Position numbers and translations under genes: made by a program. The notes below the pieces were generated by a model. That model was not told where the DNA came from and searched no databases. It worked only from the letters and a program-made list of their open reading frames with translations. From Bombus terrestris (lineage: Eukaryota; Arthropoda; Insecta; Hymenoptera; Apidae): a DNA stretch of 64,000 bases. Below, piece by piece: positions 9,623 to 22,600 of this stretch. Positions within the stretch are counted from its first letter, which is position 1; the number at the start of each line of letters is the position of its first letter. The stretch lies in assembly GCF_910591885.1 (NCBI RefSeq), contig NC_063278.1, positions 372,001-436,000 of the forward strand, given 5' to 3'.

Positions 9623-10928
9623 AAGTCCAGTCCAGATCATCCAAAATGCTTTCAGCGGCATTTGGAGATCCAAACAGGACTGGTGCGTAGTTCTTAGCTT
9701 GGCATCGTTTCCAAAGATTAATCAACGGATTAATTTTTTGGAAAACGATGCCAATTACCAGGTCTCACTACGTGGAGGTGACTGCGCAAGAGACCCGCCC
9801 ATGGGTTATTTAACTTTATACATCCATCTCGACATTCAACCCATTGGCAGAATGTCGAGTTACGACTCTACTTGACCATGGGCCTGCGTAAAGAAATAGT
9901 TGTTTCGTACCCTAACTGCGAAACACATATCTCCAACGCAGCGCTTACATGAATCTTTACAAACGTAGAACAAAACTTACATAACGCGACATCTATCTCC
10001 CACACAACGATTACATAAATCCGTACAAATATTGTATAATAATTGCCATCCCTATTGGCAGCATTCGGTATCAAAGACACATTTATATAACTTGGAACGA
10101 ATGAAAGAAAATGAAGCTAACGAAGGAACTAACGAACTCATGCGACGTACCCCGGTGCACCGGATAAACCGAAGGATTACCGGAAAGCCCAAGTAATGAC
10201 CATAACTCGATTCCTGTTTCGCCGTTCGAAACTTATACGAGTCGCGGTCGATGGCGCCGACCGACGACGCCAGTGATCCGCTGGTGATCCAGCCGTGGAT
10301 CCAGCACATAGGCCGGCAACTTAACACACTCCAACTGAACATGTGGAACCCGGGGAGGGGCCGCTGAACAGAATTACGAAGGCAGAGGCCTCAACTGAAC
10401 AGTGGGGCCCACCCCCGCGGGCCCGAACAGAATTACGGAGGACGTGAAATTACAGGTCCCTGCCCGAGTACCGAAGTACCAATCGGACAGGAGTGCAGAT
10501 CCACGACTGAATCCCCAACAGATGCGCAAGCATCAGCGGCGCGACGACAACTCCCGCGATTCGGTGCGAACGTCGAGCAGTCGTCGAGCAGTCACCAAGA
10601 CTGAGGTGTGCTTGGGCCGCCTTACGAATCCAAAGAGTTTTCCAGTGCACGTTGACCCGCACGTACCCGGGATACGTGCGAGCGAGTACGCCACGCGACA
10701 GTTTGAAAGAACTGAGTGATCGCGAACCGACAAATCGCGGGTACAATTTTTCGTTCCAAGATGGATAAGTATCGTTGTACAGAATGAGCTCACAATGCAC
10801 TTAACATAGGTATCTATCTTACGATTAATTAAGCCTAAAAAGCACGCATTCCACGGCGTCCCCCGCTGTCCCGCGGTGTCCAACGTTGTCCAACGTCGTC
10901 CAACGTTATCCAACGGTGTCCCACCGTG
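9623..10928. repeat. Satellite monomer U5
   Basis: 1306 bp, beta tract. One T is missing from the left arm of H1 (CGTTTCCAAAG near 9708). Confidence 0.95.
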
Positions 10929-12239
10929 AAGTCCAGTCCAGATCATCCAAAATGCTTTTAGCGGCATTTGGAGATCCAAACAGGACTGGTGCGTAGTTCT
11001 TAGCTTGGCATCGTTTTCCAAAGATTAATCAACGGATTAATTTTTTGGAAAACGATGCCAATTACCAGGTCTCACTACGTGGAGGTGACTGCGCAAGAGA
11101 CCCGCCCATGGGTTATTTAACTTTATACATCCATCTCGACATTCAACCCATTGGCAGAATGTCGAGTTACGACTCTACTTGACCATGGGCCTGCGTAAAG
11201 AAATAGTTGTTTCGTACCCTAACTGCGAAACACATATCTCCAACGCAGCGCTTACATGAATCTTTACAAACGTAGAACAAAACATACATAACGCGACATC
11301 TATCTCCCACACAACGATTACATAGATCCGTACAAATATTGTATAATAATTGGCCAATAGGGATATTGGCAGCATTCGGTATCAAAGACACATTTATATA
11401 ACTTGGAACGAATGAAAGAAAATGAAGCTAACGAAGGAACTAACGAACTCATGCGACGTACCCCGGTGCACCGGATAACCCGAAGGATTAGCGGAAAGCC
11501 CAAGTAATGACCATAACTCGATTCCTGTTTCGCCGTTCGAAACTTATACGAGTCGCGGTCAATGGCGCCGACCGATGATGCCAGGGATCCGCTGGTGATC
11601 CAGCCGTGGATCCAGCACATAGGCCGGCAACTTAACACACTCCAACTGAACATGTGGAACCCGGGGAGGGGCCGCTGAACAGAATTACGAAGGCAGAGGC
11701 CTCAACTGAACAGTGGGGCCCACCCCCGCGGGCCCGAACAGAATTACGGAGGACGTGAAATTACAGCTCCCTGCCCGAGTACCGAAGTACCAATCGGACA
11801 GGAGTGCAGATCCACGACTGAATCCCCAACAGATGCGCAAGCATCAGCGGCGCGACGACAACTCCCGCGATTCGGTGCGAACGTCGAGCAGTCGTCGAGC
11901 AGTCACCAAGACTGAGGTGTGCTTGGGCCGCCTTACGAATCCAAAGAGTTTTCCAGTGCACGTTGACCCGCACGTACCCGGGATACGTGCGAGCGAGTAC
12001 GCCACGCGACAGTTTGAAAGAACTGAGTGATCGCGAACCGACATATCGCGGGTACAATTTTTCGTTCCAAGATGGATAAGTATCGTTGTACAGAATGAGC
12101 TCACAATGCACTTAACATAGGTATCTATCTTACGATTAATTAAGCCTAAAAAGCACGCATTCCACGGCGTCCCCCGCTGTCCCGCGGTGTCCAACGTTGT
12201 CCAACGTCGTCCAACTTTGTCCAACGGTGTCCCACGTTG
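10929..12239. repeat. Satellite monomer U6
   Basis: 1311 bp. Template-switch variant at 11354-11364; beta tract ending with CCAACTTTGTCC. Confidence 0.95.
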
Positions 12240-13550
12240 AAGTCCAGTCCAGATCATCCAAAATGCTTTTAGCGGCATTTGGAGATCCAAACAGGACTGG
12301 TGCGTAGTTCTTAGCTTGGCATCGTTTTCCAAAGATTAATCAACGGATTAATTTTTTGGAAAACGATGCCAATTACCAGGTCTCACTACGTGGAGGTGAC
12401 TGCGCAAGAGACCCGCCCATGGGTTATTTAACTTTATACATCCATCTCGACATTCAACCCATTGGCAGAATGTCGAGTTACGACTCTACTTGACCATGGG
12501 CCTGCGTAAAGAAATAGTTGTTTCGTACCCTAACTGCGAAACACATATCTCCAACGCAGCGCTTACATGAATCTTTACAAACGTAGAACAAAACATACAT
12601 AACGCGACATCTATCTCCCACACAACGATTACATAGATCCGTACAAATATTGTATAATAATTGGCCAATAGGGATATTGGCAGCATTCGGTATCAAAGAC
12701 ACATTTATATAACTTGGAACGAATGAAAGAAAATGAAGCTAACGAAGGAACTAACGAACTCATGCGACGTACCCCGGTGCACCGGATAACCCGAAGGATT
12801 AGCGGAAAGCCCAAGTAATGACCATAACTCGATTCCTGTTTCGCCGTTCGAAACTTATACGAGTCGCGGTCGATGGCGCCGACCGACGACGCCAGTGATC
12901 CGCTGGTGATCCAGCCGTGGATCCAGCACATAGGCCGGCAACTTAACACACTCCAACTGAACATGTGGAACCCGGGGAGGGGCCGCTGAACAGAATTACG
13001 AAGGCAGAGGCCTCAACTGAACAGTGGGGCCCACCCCCGCGGGCCCGAACAGAATTACTGAGGACGTGAAATTACAGGTCCCTGCCCGAGTACCGAAGTA
13101 CCAATCGGACAGGAGTGCAGATCCACGACTGAATCCCCAACAGATTCGCAAGCATCAGCGGCGCGACGACAACTCCCGCGATTCGGTGCGAACGTCGAGC
13201 AGTCGTCGAGCAGTCACCAAGACTGAGGTGTGCTTGGGCCGCCTTACGAATCCAAAGAGTTTTCCAGTGCACGTTGACCCGCACGTACCCGGGATACGTG
13301 CGAGCGAGTACGCCACGCGACAGTTTGAAAGAACTGAGTGATCGCGAACCGACAAATCGCGGGTACAATTTTTCGTTCCAAGATGGATAAGTATCGTTGT
13401 ACAGAATGAGCTCACAATGCACTTAACATAGGTATCTATCTTACGATTAATTAAGCCTAAAACGCACGCATTCTACGTTGTCCAACGATGTCCAACGATG
13501 TCCAACGTTGTCCAACGTCGTCCAACTTTGTCCAACGGTGTCCCACGTTG
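12240..13550. repeat. Satellite monomer U7 (dimer copy 1, part A)
   Basis: 1311 bp. Template-switch variant at 12665-12675; alpha tract. Nearly identical to U9, 2618 bp downstream. Confidence 0.95.
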
Positions 13551-14857
13551 AAGTCCAGTGCAGATAATCCAAAATGCTTTTAGCGGCATTTGGAGATCCA
13601 AACAGGACTGGTGCGTAGTTCTTAGCTTGGCATCGTTTTCCAAAGATTAATCAACGGATTAATTTTTTGGAAAACGATGCCAATTACCAGGTCTCACTAC
13701 GTGGAGGTGACTGCGCAAGAGACCCGCCCATGGGTTATTTAACCTTATACATCCATCTCGACATTCAACCCATTGGCAGAATGTCGAGTTACGACTCTAC
13801 TTGACCATGGGCCTGCGTAAGGAAATAGTTGTTTCTTACCCTAACTGCGAAACACATATCTCCAACGCAGCGCTTACATGAATCTTTACAAACGTAGAAC
13901 AAAACATACATAACGCGACATCTATCTCCCACACAACGATTACATAGATCCGTACAAATATTGTATAATAATTGGCATCCCTATTGGCAGCATTCGGTAT
14001 CAAGGACACATTTATATAACTTGGAACGAATGAAAGAAAATGAAGCTAACGGGGGAACTAACGAACTCATGCGACGTACCCCGGTGCACCGGATAAACCG
14101 AAGGATTACCGGAAAGCCCAAGTAATGACCATAACTCGATTCCTGTTTCGCCGTTCGAAACTTATACGAGTCGCGGTCGATGGCGCCGACCGACGACGCC
14201 AGTGATCCGCTGGTGATCCAGCCGTGGATCCAGCACATAGGCCGGCAACTTAACACACTCCAACTGAACATGTGGAACCCGGGGAGGGGCCGCTGAACAG
14301 AATTACGAAGGCAGAGGCCTCAACTGAACAGTGGGGCCCACCCCCGCGGGCCCGAACAGAATTACTGAGGACGTGAAATTACAGGTCCCTGCCCGAGTAC
14401 CGAAGTACCAATCGGACAGGAGTGCAGATCCACGACTGAATCCCCAACAGATTCGCAAGCATCAGCGGCGCGACGACAACTCCCGCCACTCGGTGCGAAC
14501 GTCGAGCAGTCGTCGAGCAGTCACCAAGACTGAGGTGTGCTTGGGCCGCCTTACGAATCCAAAGAGTTTTCCAGTGCACGTTGACCCGCACGTACCCGGG
14601 ATACGTGCGAGCGAGTACGCCACGCGACAGTTTGAAAGAACTGAGTGATCGCGAACCGACAAATCGCGGGTACAATTTTTCGTTCCAAGATGGATAAGTA
14701 TCGTTGTACAGAATGAGCTCACAATGCACTTAACATAGGTATCTATCTTACGATTAATTAAGCCTAAAAAGCACGCATTCCACGGCGTCCCCCGCTGTCC
14801 CGCGGTGTCCAACGTTGTCCAACGTCGTCCAACTTTGTCCAACGGTGTCCCACGTTG
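13551..14857. repeat. Satellite monomer U8 (dimer copy 1, part B)
   Basis: 1307 bp, beta tract. Private markers shared with U10: AGTGCAGATAATCC, GTAAGGAAATAG, AACGGGGGAACT and CGCCACTCGG. Confidence 0.95.
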
Positions 14858-16168
14858 AAGTCCAGTCCAGATCATCCAAAATGCTTTTAGCGGCATTTGG
14901 AGATCCAAACAGGACTGGTGCGTAGTTCTTAGCTTGGCATCGTTTTCCAAAGATTAATCAACGGATTAATTTTTTGGAAAACGATGCCAATTACCAGGTC
15001 TCACTACGTGGAGGTGACTGCGCAAGAGACCCGCCCATGGGTTATTTAACTTTATACATCCATCTCGACATTCAACCCATTGGCAGAATGTCGAGTTACG
15101 ACTCTACTTGACCATGGGCCTGCGTAAAGAAATAGTTGTTTCGTACCCTAACTGCGAAACACATATCTCCAACGCAGCGCTTACATGAATCTTTACAAAC
15201 GTAGAACAAAACATACATAACGCGACATCTATCTCCCACACAACGATTACATAGATCCGTACAAATATTGTATAATAATTGGCCAATAGGGATATTGGCA
15301 GCATTCGGTATCAAAGACACATTTATATAACTTGGAACGAATGAAAGAAAATGAAGCTAACGAAGGAACTAACGAACTCATGCGACGTACCCCGGTGCAC
15401 CGGATAACCCGAAGGATTAGCGGAAAGCCCAAGTAATGACCATAACTCGATTCCTGTTTCGCCGTTCGAAACTTATACGAGTCGCGGTCGATGGCGCCGA
15501 CCGACGACGCCAGTGATCCGCTGGTGATCCAGCCGTGGATCCAGCACATAGGCCGGCAACTTAACACACTCCAACTGAACATGTGGAACCCGGGGAGGGG
15601 CCGCTGAACAGAATTACGAAGGCAGAGGCCTCAACTGAACAGTGGGGCCCACCCCCGCGGGCCCGAACAGAATTACTGAGGACGTGAAATTACAGGTCCC
15701 TGCCCGAGTACCGAAGTACCAATCGGACAGGAGTGCAGATCCACGACTGAATCCCCAACAGATTCGCAAGCATCAGCGGCGCGACGACAACTCCCGCGAT
15801 TCGGTGCGAACGTCGAGCAGTCGTCGAGCAGTCACCAAGACTGAGGTGTGCTTGGGCCGCCTTACGAATCCAAAGAGTTTTCCAGTGCACGTTGACCCGC
15901 ACGTACCCGGGATACGTGCGAGCGAGTACGCCACGCGACAGTTTGAAAGAACTGAGTGATCGCGAACCGACAAATCGCGGGTACAATTTTTCGTTCCAAG
16001 ATGGATAAGTATCGTTGTACAGAATGAGCTCACAATGCACTTAACATAGGTATCTATCTTACGATTAATTAAGCCTAAAACGCACGCATTCTACGGTGTC
16101 CAACGATGTCCAACGATGTCCAACGTTGTCCAACGTCGTCCAACTTTGTCCAACGGTGTCCCACGTTG
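14858..16168. repeat. Satellite monomer U9 (dimer copy 2, part A)
   Basis: 1311 bp. Template-switch variant at 15283-15293; alpha tract. Second copy of the U7 type. Confidence 0.95.
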
Positions 16169-17475
16169 AAGTCCAGTGCAGATAATCCAAAATGCTTTTA
16201 GCGGCATTTGGAGATCCAAACAGGACTGGTGCGTAGTTCTTAGCTTGGCATCGTTTTCCAAAGATTAATCAACGGATTAATTTTTTGGAAAACGATGCCA
16301 ATTACCAGGTCTCACTACGTGGAGGTGACTGCGCAAGAGACCCGCCCATGGGTTATTTAACCTTATACATCCATCTCGACATTCAACCCATTGGCAGAAT
16401 GTCGAGTTACGACTCTACTTGACCATGGGCCTGCGTAAGGAAATAGTTGTTTCTTACCCTAACTGCGAAACACATATCTCCAACGCAGCGCTTACATGAA
16501 TCTTTACAAACGTAGAACAAAACATACATAACGCGACATCTATCTCCCACACAACGATTACATAGATCCGTACAAATATTGTATAATAATTGGCATCCCT
16601 ATTGGCAGCATTCGGTATCAAAGACACATTTATATAACTTGGAACGAATGAAAGAAAATGAAGCTAACGGGGGAACTAACGAACTCATGCGACGTACCCC
16701 GGTGCACCGGATAAACCGAAGGATTACCGGAAAGCCCAAGTAATGACCATAACTCGATTCCTGTTTCGCCGTTCGAAACTTATACGAGTCGCGGTCGATG
16801 GCGCCGACCGACGACGCCAGTGATCCGCTGGTGATCCAGCCGTGGATCCAGCACATAGGCCGGCAACTTAACACACTCCAACTGAACATGTGGAACCCGG
16901 GGAGGGGCCGCTGAACAGAATTACGAAGGCAGAGGCCTCAACTGAACAGTGGGGCCCACCCCCGCGGGCCCGAACAGAATTACTGAGGACGTGAAATTAC
17001 AGGTCCCTGCCCGAGTACCGAAGTACCAATCGGACAGGAGTGCAGATCCACGACTGAATCCCCAACAGATTCGCAAGCATCAGCGGCGCGACGACAACTC
17101 CCGCCACTCGGTGCGAACGTCGAGCAGTCGTCGAGCAGTCACCAAGACTGAGGTGTGCTTGGGCCGCCTTACGAATCCAAAGAGTTTTCCAGTGCACGTT
17201 GACCCGCACGTACCCGGGATACGTGCGAGCGAGTACGCCACGCGACAGTTTGAAAGAACTGAGTGATCGCGAACCGACAAATCGCGGGTACAATTTTTCG
17301 TTCCAAGATGGATAAGTATCGTTGTACAGAATGAGCTCACAATGCACTTAACATAGGTATATATCTTACGATTAATTAAGCCTAAAAAGCACGCATTCCA
17401 CGGCGTCCCCCGCTGTCCCGCGGTGTCCAACGTTGTCCAACGTCGTCCAACGTTGTCCAACGGTGTCCCACCGTG
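16169..17475. repeat. Satellite monomer U10 (dimer copy 2, part B)
   Basis: 1307 bp, beta tract. Second copy of U8, carrying the same private markers. Confidence 0.95.
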
Positions 17476-17937
17476 AAGTCCAGTACAGATCATCCAAAAT
17501 GCTTTTAGCGGCATTTGAAGATCCAAACAGGTCTGGTGCGTAGTTCTTAGCTTGGCATCGTTTTCCAAAGATTAATCAACGGATTAATTTTTTGGAAAAC
17601 GATGCCAATTACCAGGTCTCACTACGTGGAGGTGACTGCGCAAGAGACCCGCCCATGGGCTATTTAACTTTATACATCCATCTCGACATTCAACCCATTG
17701 GTAGAATGTCGAGTTACGACTCTACTTGACCATGGGCCTGCGTAAAGAAATAGTTGTTTCGTACCCTAACTGCGAAACACATATCTCCAACGCAGCGCTT
17801 ACATGAATCTTTACAAACGTAGAACAAAACATACATAACGCGTCATTTATCTCCCACACAACGATTACATAGATCCGTACAAATATTGTATAATAATTGG
17901 CATCCCTATTGGCAGCATTCGGTATCAAAGACACATT

Positions 17938-17941
17938 TATA
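17938..17941. other. Target site duplication, left copy (TATA)
   Basis: The intact monomer reads CATTTATATAACTTGG at this place. TATA occurs once on each side of the element, giving a 4-bp duplication typical of Ty3/gypsy integration. Confidence 0.88.
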
Positions 17942-18890
17942 TGTCGGATTGAAGTCAGGATTAAGGAGATGGGCGTTTAATGAATTTTCATTAGAATTAG
18001 CCATTGTCGTGATACAACGAAGAGTTTATTAGCACAGGCTTATTAACAAGATTAAGCACTCGTAGCACTAGTGATAATGACCTTAGGTTCAAACGAATCC
18101 GCGGTCACGGGATGATAAACGTATGTTATCGCACAGTTCAAGTCTAACTCTTTGTTAACTAGACGTGAGGTATTCACTGGTTATAAGATAGTACTGTCAC
18201 TCGTCAATGAGATCACACGAAAGAATGACTCTCCGTCTCGACGATGTCGTCGAGGAAAACTATATTGGGTGGGTCTAAGGATATGAGATCCTCGGATTCG
18301 TCAAAGAAAGCTTTCGTTCCAAAGGTGAGGGAAATTAGCGCTGTTGCTAATTGGTCAATCTCCATATCCTCCTTGAGAGGTTGTTGACGGGGGGCATCGT
18401 TCGTGGAAGATAGGTTTCTCCTATCTTCCCGTAGTTGCAACAAAGACTGCTTGTCTATATGAAGGACTTTGCTTGACTAAATCTTAAGATTTATTGCGGG
18501 TCCTCGCGTTAGCTAAACATATACTGCGGAGGTATGTTGACATCTGGAGATCATCTTACCCGGAGGATAGAATGTGCATGTGGCGAGCCACGGGACAGAA
18601 ACCATTGAAATATTTACTGCTGCGTGTCGCTGCGACTATTTCTTTTAAGGAGAGGTATAGAGTTACTTCATGCCTTTGTTAGACAAAACGTTCATCCCTT
18701 GACCGCGACTACGTTCGGCGACCGGTTGTCACCTCGAGCCCGAGCTCACTATCATAAATTTCGAATAAGTACAGTCGGATCGAATTACAACAGTTTCTTA
18801 GTGCGGCTATGATGAAATCTGGGTTACAGCGCTAAAGGGGTCCTCCCACCGCTCCAAAGGGGAGGCTCCGGTGTTCTTTCATCTCCGACA
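17942..18890 (-). repeat. 3' LTR (949 bp)
   Basis: Downstream LTR relative to minus-strand transcription. Matches 23639-24590 along its whole length; it lacks three bases near 18380 (GAGAGGTTG against GAGAGGAGGTTG). Its last 63 bases repeat the first 21 codons of gag. Confidence 0.96.
18025..18030 (-). promoter_or_regulatory. Candidate polyadenylation signal AATAAA in 3' LTR
   Basis: Minus-strand AATAAA about 84 nt before the LTR end and about 20 nt before the duplicated ATG. This position would suit 3' end formation of element RNA, with a short U5. The equivalent in the 5' LTR is 23722-23727. Confidence 0.5.
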
Positions 18891-19245
18891 CGGCCATTCT
18901 GACTATCACACGTCCTCGGGTGGATCTAAAATATTGAGTTTTCCTAATGTTAAACTTGATATAACTAGTATTTTGTTCCTTTATAGTTTAGCTAAATTGT
19001 ATTGTACTAGTTTCTTTATGGCTTAACTAACTGTCCAAATAGGTCAAGGGCCCAGGTTAACAACAGAAATTTCGATCGGACGTTCAATGATAAAGTAGGG
19101 AAGAAAAAAAACACAAAAGTCAGTAGCATTATGATTGGTATTCAAAGCGCCAGTTGCATTTTGTGAGTTACCAGTCAGACCGTAATGACATGACAGATCA
19201 TTTTCGATTTCGTACACGGACGAGTCTCAGTTTGTTGGATCATAT
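18891..19245 (-). other. Non-coding stretch of the retrotransposon 3' region
   Basis: Lies between the hairpin minisatellite and the 3' LTR. I see no open frame of note and no env. The purines next to the LTR on the minus strand (AGAATGG, then CCG) are a poor polypurine tract. Confidence 0.6.
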
Positions 19246-19600
19246 TACCGCACTGGGCGTGTGTGGAGACACTGAGTGCGGGTGCATTGACGTAATAGGT
19301 GTGTATGAAGACACTGAATGCGAGTGCAGTGTATGGAGACACTGAACACGAGTGCATTGATGTAATAGGCGTGTATGGAGACACTGAATGCTAGTGTGTG
19401 GTCACACTAGGCTTATGTGGAAATATCGAATGCTAGTGTGTGGTCGCACTAGGCTTGTGTGGAAATATCGAATGCTAGTGTGTGGTCGCACTAGGCTGGT
19501 GTGCTAGTGTATGGTAACACTAGGCTTGTGTGCTAGTGTATGGTAACACTAGGCTTGTGTGCTAGTGTATGGTAACACTAGGCTTGTGTGTGGAAACACT
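19246..19600 (-). repeat. Hairpin-forming minisatellite in the retrotransposon 3' region
   Basis: Degenerate repeats built on GTGTATGGAGACACTGAATG change into tighter units with a 42-bp period (starts 19390, 19432, 19474), then a 29-bp period (19501, 19530, 19559). Six units carry a short inverted repeat: CTAGTGTG/CACACTAG perfect at 19391-19410; CTAGTGTG/CGCACTAG at 19433 and 19475 with one mismatch; CTAGTGT/ACACTAG perfect with a 6-base loop at 19504, 19533 and 19562. The transcribed strand would contain six adjacent stem-loops after the gag-pol stop. Function unknown; RNA packaging, stability or simple repeat slippage are possible. Confidence 0.85.
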
Positions 19601-19624
19601 ATGTTACATGTCATAGTCATAGTG

Positions 19625-22600
19625 TTAATGATCCTCTGAGATCGGTGTAGTCATATCGTCATTGTCACTGCCATTGTCATCACTACAGACGTCCAACTCA
19701 GCAGGAACGCAACTATTCGGCATTTTTCTTAATCTGTCATGACTGTATTTATACGATCGTTTGCCATCTAATGTCTTTAAAGTATATCTATCCCCTTCCA
19801 AAATCTCTGCTATTACGAATGGACCCTTGAATTTTGGCTCTAGCTTGGTTTGGTTTCTTTCCTCGATTTTGCGCAATACGAAATCACCGACATTAAACCT
19901 AACCATTTTAGCTTTGGTGTTATCGAATCTTTCTTTGTCGTGTTTGGCGCTACTTGCTATATTTTTTGTCGCCTGTTGTCTTACATCGGAGATATCTATT
20001 TCTCTTTCTTCAACGCTATCAGGTAGTAACAAGTCGTACGGTCTTGCTGTCCTACCGATTAGTAGTTCCAGTGGGCTCGCTTTAGTCACGCGGTTGGTGG
20101 TGCAATTCAGGGCCAATTGTATCTCCCCAATCGCGTCTTGCCATGATCGACCGGTCGTCTCTACTACCGTGAACATATTTTTCAACGTACTCATAACACG
20201 CTCTACCTGCCCGTTGGCTCTACTAGCACCGGTCGCTATCAAGTGGACTTTAATTTGTTTGTTTTCACAGAACTCCTGAAATTCCTTGCCCGTAAAACAT
20301 CTACCCTGATCTGCTATTATCCGGCAGGGACTGCCAAATAAAAATATAGCGGACTTGAGAGCTTCGATGGTGTTAAAGGAGTCTATCTTACGGGTATGAT
20401 GTAAGTGTACAAACTTCGTGAAAGCATCGACCAAAACAATGACATATTCCTTGGAATCCTTTTTACCGCTTAGCTTGCCCGTTATGTCCATGTGGACCGT
20501 ATGCCAAGGTATGCTGGTCTTAGGTATAGGATGTAGCTCGGCCTGGATCTTACCCGAGCTTGCCTTCGAAACTCTACAGGCATGACAGTTCTCTACGAAT
20601 TTGCGAACGTACTTCGCCATTCCTTCGAACCAGTAATACTCGTACAGCTTCTCGAGCGTCTTATCCCAACCCAAGTGCATAATCGACTGATGCACATGGT
20701 TGATAACGGACCATCTAAAGCCTCTCGGGACAATGGGCAAGCAGAGGGTTCTACCCCTCCGCTGCACTTTGCGATAGAGGATACCTGAGCGCAACTCATA
20801 GGTATTCGCGATATCTTCCGCGAGCTCGTCGTTTCGTAGTTTGCGGGTAGTTTCTATAATTTGCGGGTCGCGACGCTGTTCGGCCAGTAGCCAGTCTTCC
20901 GATATTTCGGCCAAGTTAATTTCTTTCTCCACAATTTTGTCAATTTTACGGTGGCCTAAGTCTACGGGATTTCGCGAGAAGAAATCTACGTGGGACATCC
21001 TCTTCCCTTCTCGGTACATAATGTCGAAGGTGAAAGTCTGCAAGTAAGCCCACCACCTGTGGACTCTGTCGTTCAAATGCGCTTTGTTACTTGACGCTTT
21101 CAGCGAATTGCAATCCGTAACAACAAGAAATTCTCGTCCATGTAGGTAGTGACGGAAATGCTTGATGGCGTTTACGACTGCTAACGTTTCTAGTTCGTAG
21201 GAATGATATCTAGATTCCGCGGGGGTAGTTCTTTTGCTGTAGTACTCGATTACTCTATTTTTACCTTCGACTTTATGCATCAAGATCGCTCCGTAGCCCT
21301 CCGAGCTGGCGTCGGTATGTAGCTCAATTGGGTAATTAGGGTCGAATATCATTAGTACCGGCGCGTCGGTCAGGACGGAAACTACCTGTTGTCTGATTTT
21401 CTCGTGCCTATCTGACCATGTTATGTTTTTGCTACCTGAGGTGAGCGCATACAGGGGTTTCATCATCTGCGAGAATTTAGGGACGAACCTACGGAAATAC
21501 GAAGCTAACCCAATGAATTGTCTGAGCTGAGTGACGGTCGTTGGCGCGGGTAAGGAACTTAAGGCGTGTATTTTACCCGGGTTGGGGCGAACTTCTCCGT
21601 TATGGATTATATATCCCAAGTAAAGTACCGTTGTTTTCAGAAAAGAGCATTTCGCGAAGTTGAACGAAAATCCGGCTTTCACAAGAGTATCTAGTACGGT
21701 GTTCAACCTTTCTAGAGCTTGATCTATCGAGTCGGCAATAACTAAGACGTCATCTAAATAAACGACGACGTAAGAATACGCAAGGTCGCCTAAGGCGTTA
21801 AAGATGGCCCTCTGAAAAACGGACGGTGCATTTTTCAATCCGAACGGCATCGTTACATACTCATATTGTCCGTCGGGTGTAACGAACGCGGTATACTCCG
21901 TTGAATTGGGATGTATGGGGATTTGGTGGAACCCGCTGGCCATATCCAGGCTAATGAAGTATTTCGCGTTCTGCAATCTCGCAATTTGGTCAGCGATAAG
22001 GGGTAGGGGATACCGATCCGCAACCGTATTTTTATTTAGCGCTCGGAAGTCTACGCACAGTCTATCCGAGCCGTCCTTCTTCTTCACGAGCAACATAGGA
22101 CTTGCGAACGGTGACTTACTAGGTCTTATAATGTTTGCTTTAATTAGTTCGCTAATTCTCTCCCGCACGGTTTTCCGCTCTTCCTCGCTAAGTCTGTAAG
22201 GACTTCTTTGGACGGTGACGTTAGGGTCGATTAGTCGTATCTCTAGCTGGCCCGTAGTTACACGAGTACGTGGGAAACCCGTGATGAATGAGTTTTTAAA
22301 CCTTTCGAGAATGGAAATTAACCGGCCCTTATCGTTACCAAGTACCTCGGTGTCTACTTCACCGAGATCGATCTCGTTTTCGACGGTCCTATTACAGGCG
22401 TTAACTATTTTCGTTTTGCAAATGTTGAGACTGTCGCGCGTAATATGTACATCGAAGCCTTGGCTCAAAATTTCGCGACCAATCATGATATCGTATTTTA
22501 AGTGGCTATCGGGGAGGACGTGAAAAGTTATCTCGAGCGCAAAACCGTTGATGCATACGGTGGACAAAATCTGCGACGTACTCTTAACGCATGTATTCCC

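Noticed and set aside
19096..19115. Purine-rich run as the element's polypurine tract
   Set aside because: It is purine on the plus strand, so it would be pyrimidine in the element's RNA, and it lies about 200 bp from the LTR.
18891..19624. An env gene downstream of pol
   Set aside because: Only 0.73 kb, filled partly by the hairpin minisatellite, with no substantial frame on the minus strand.
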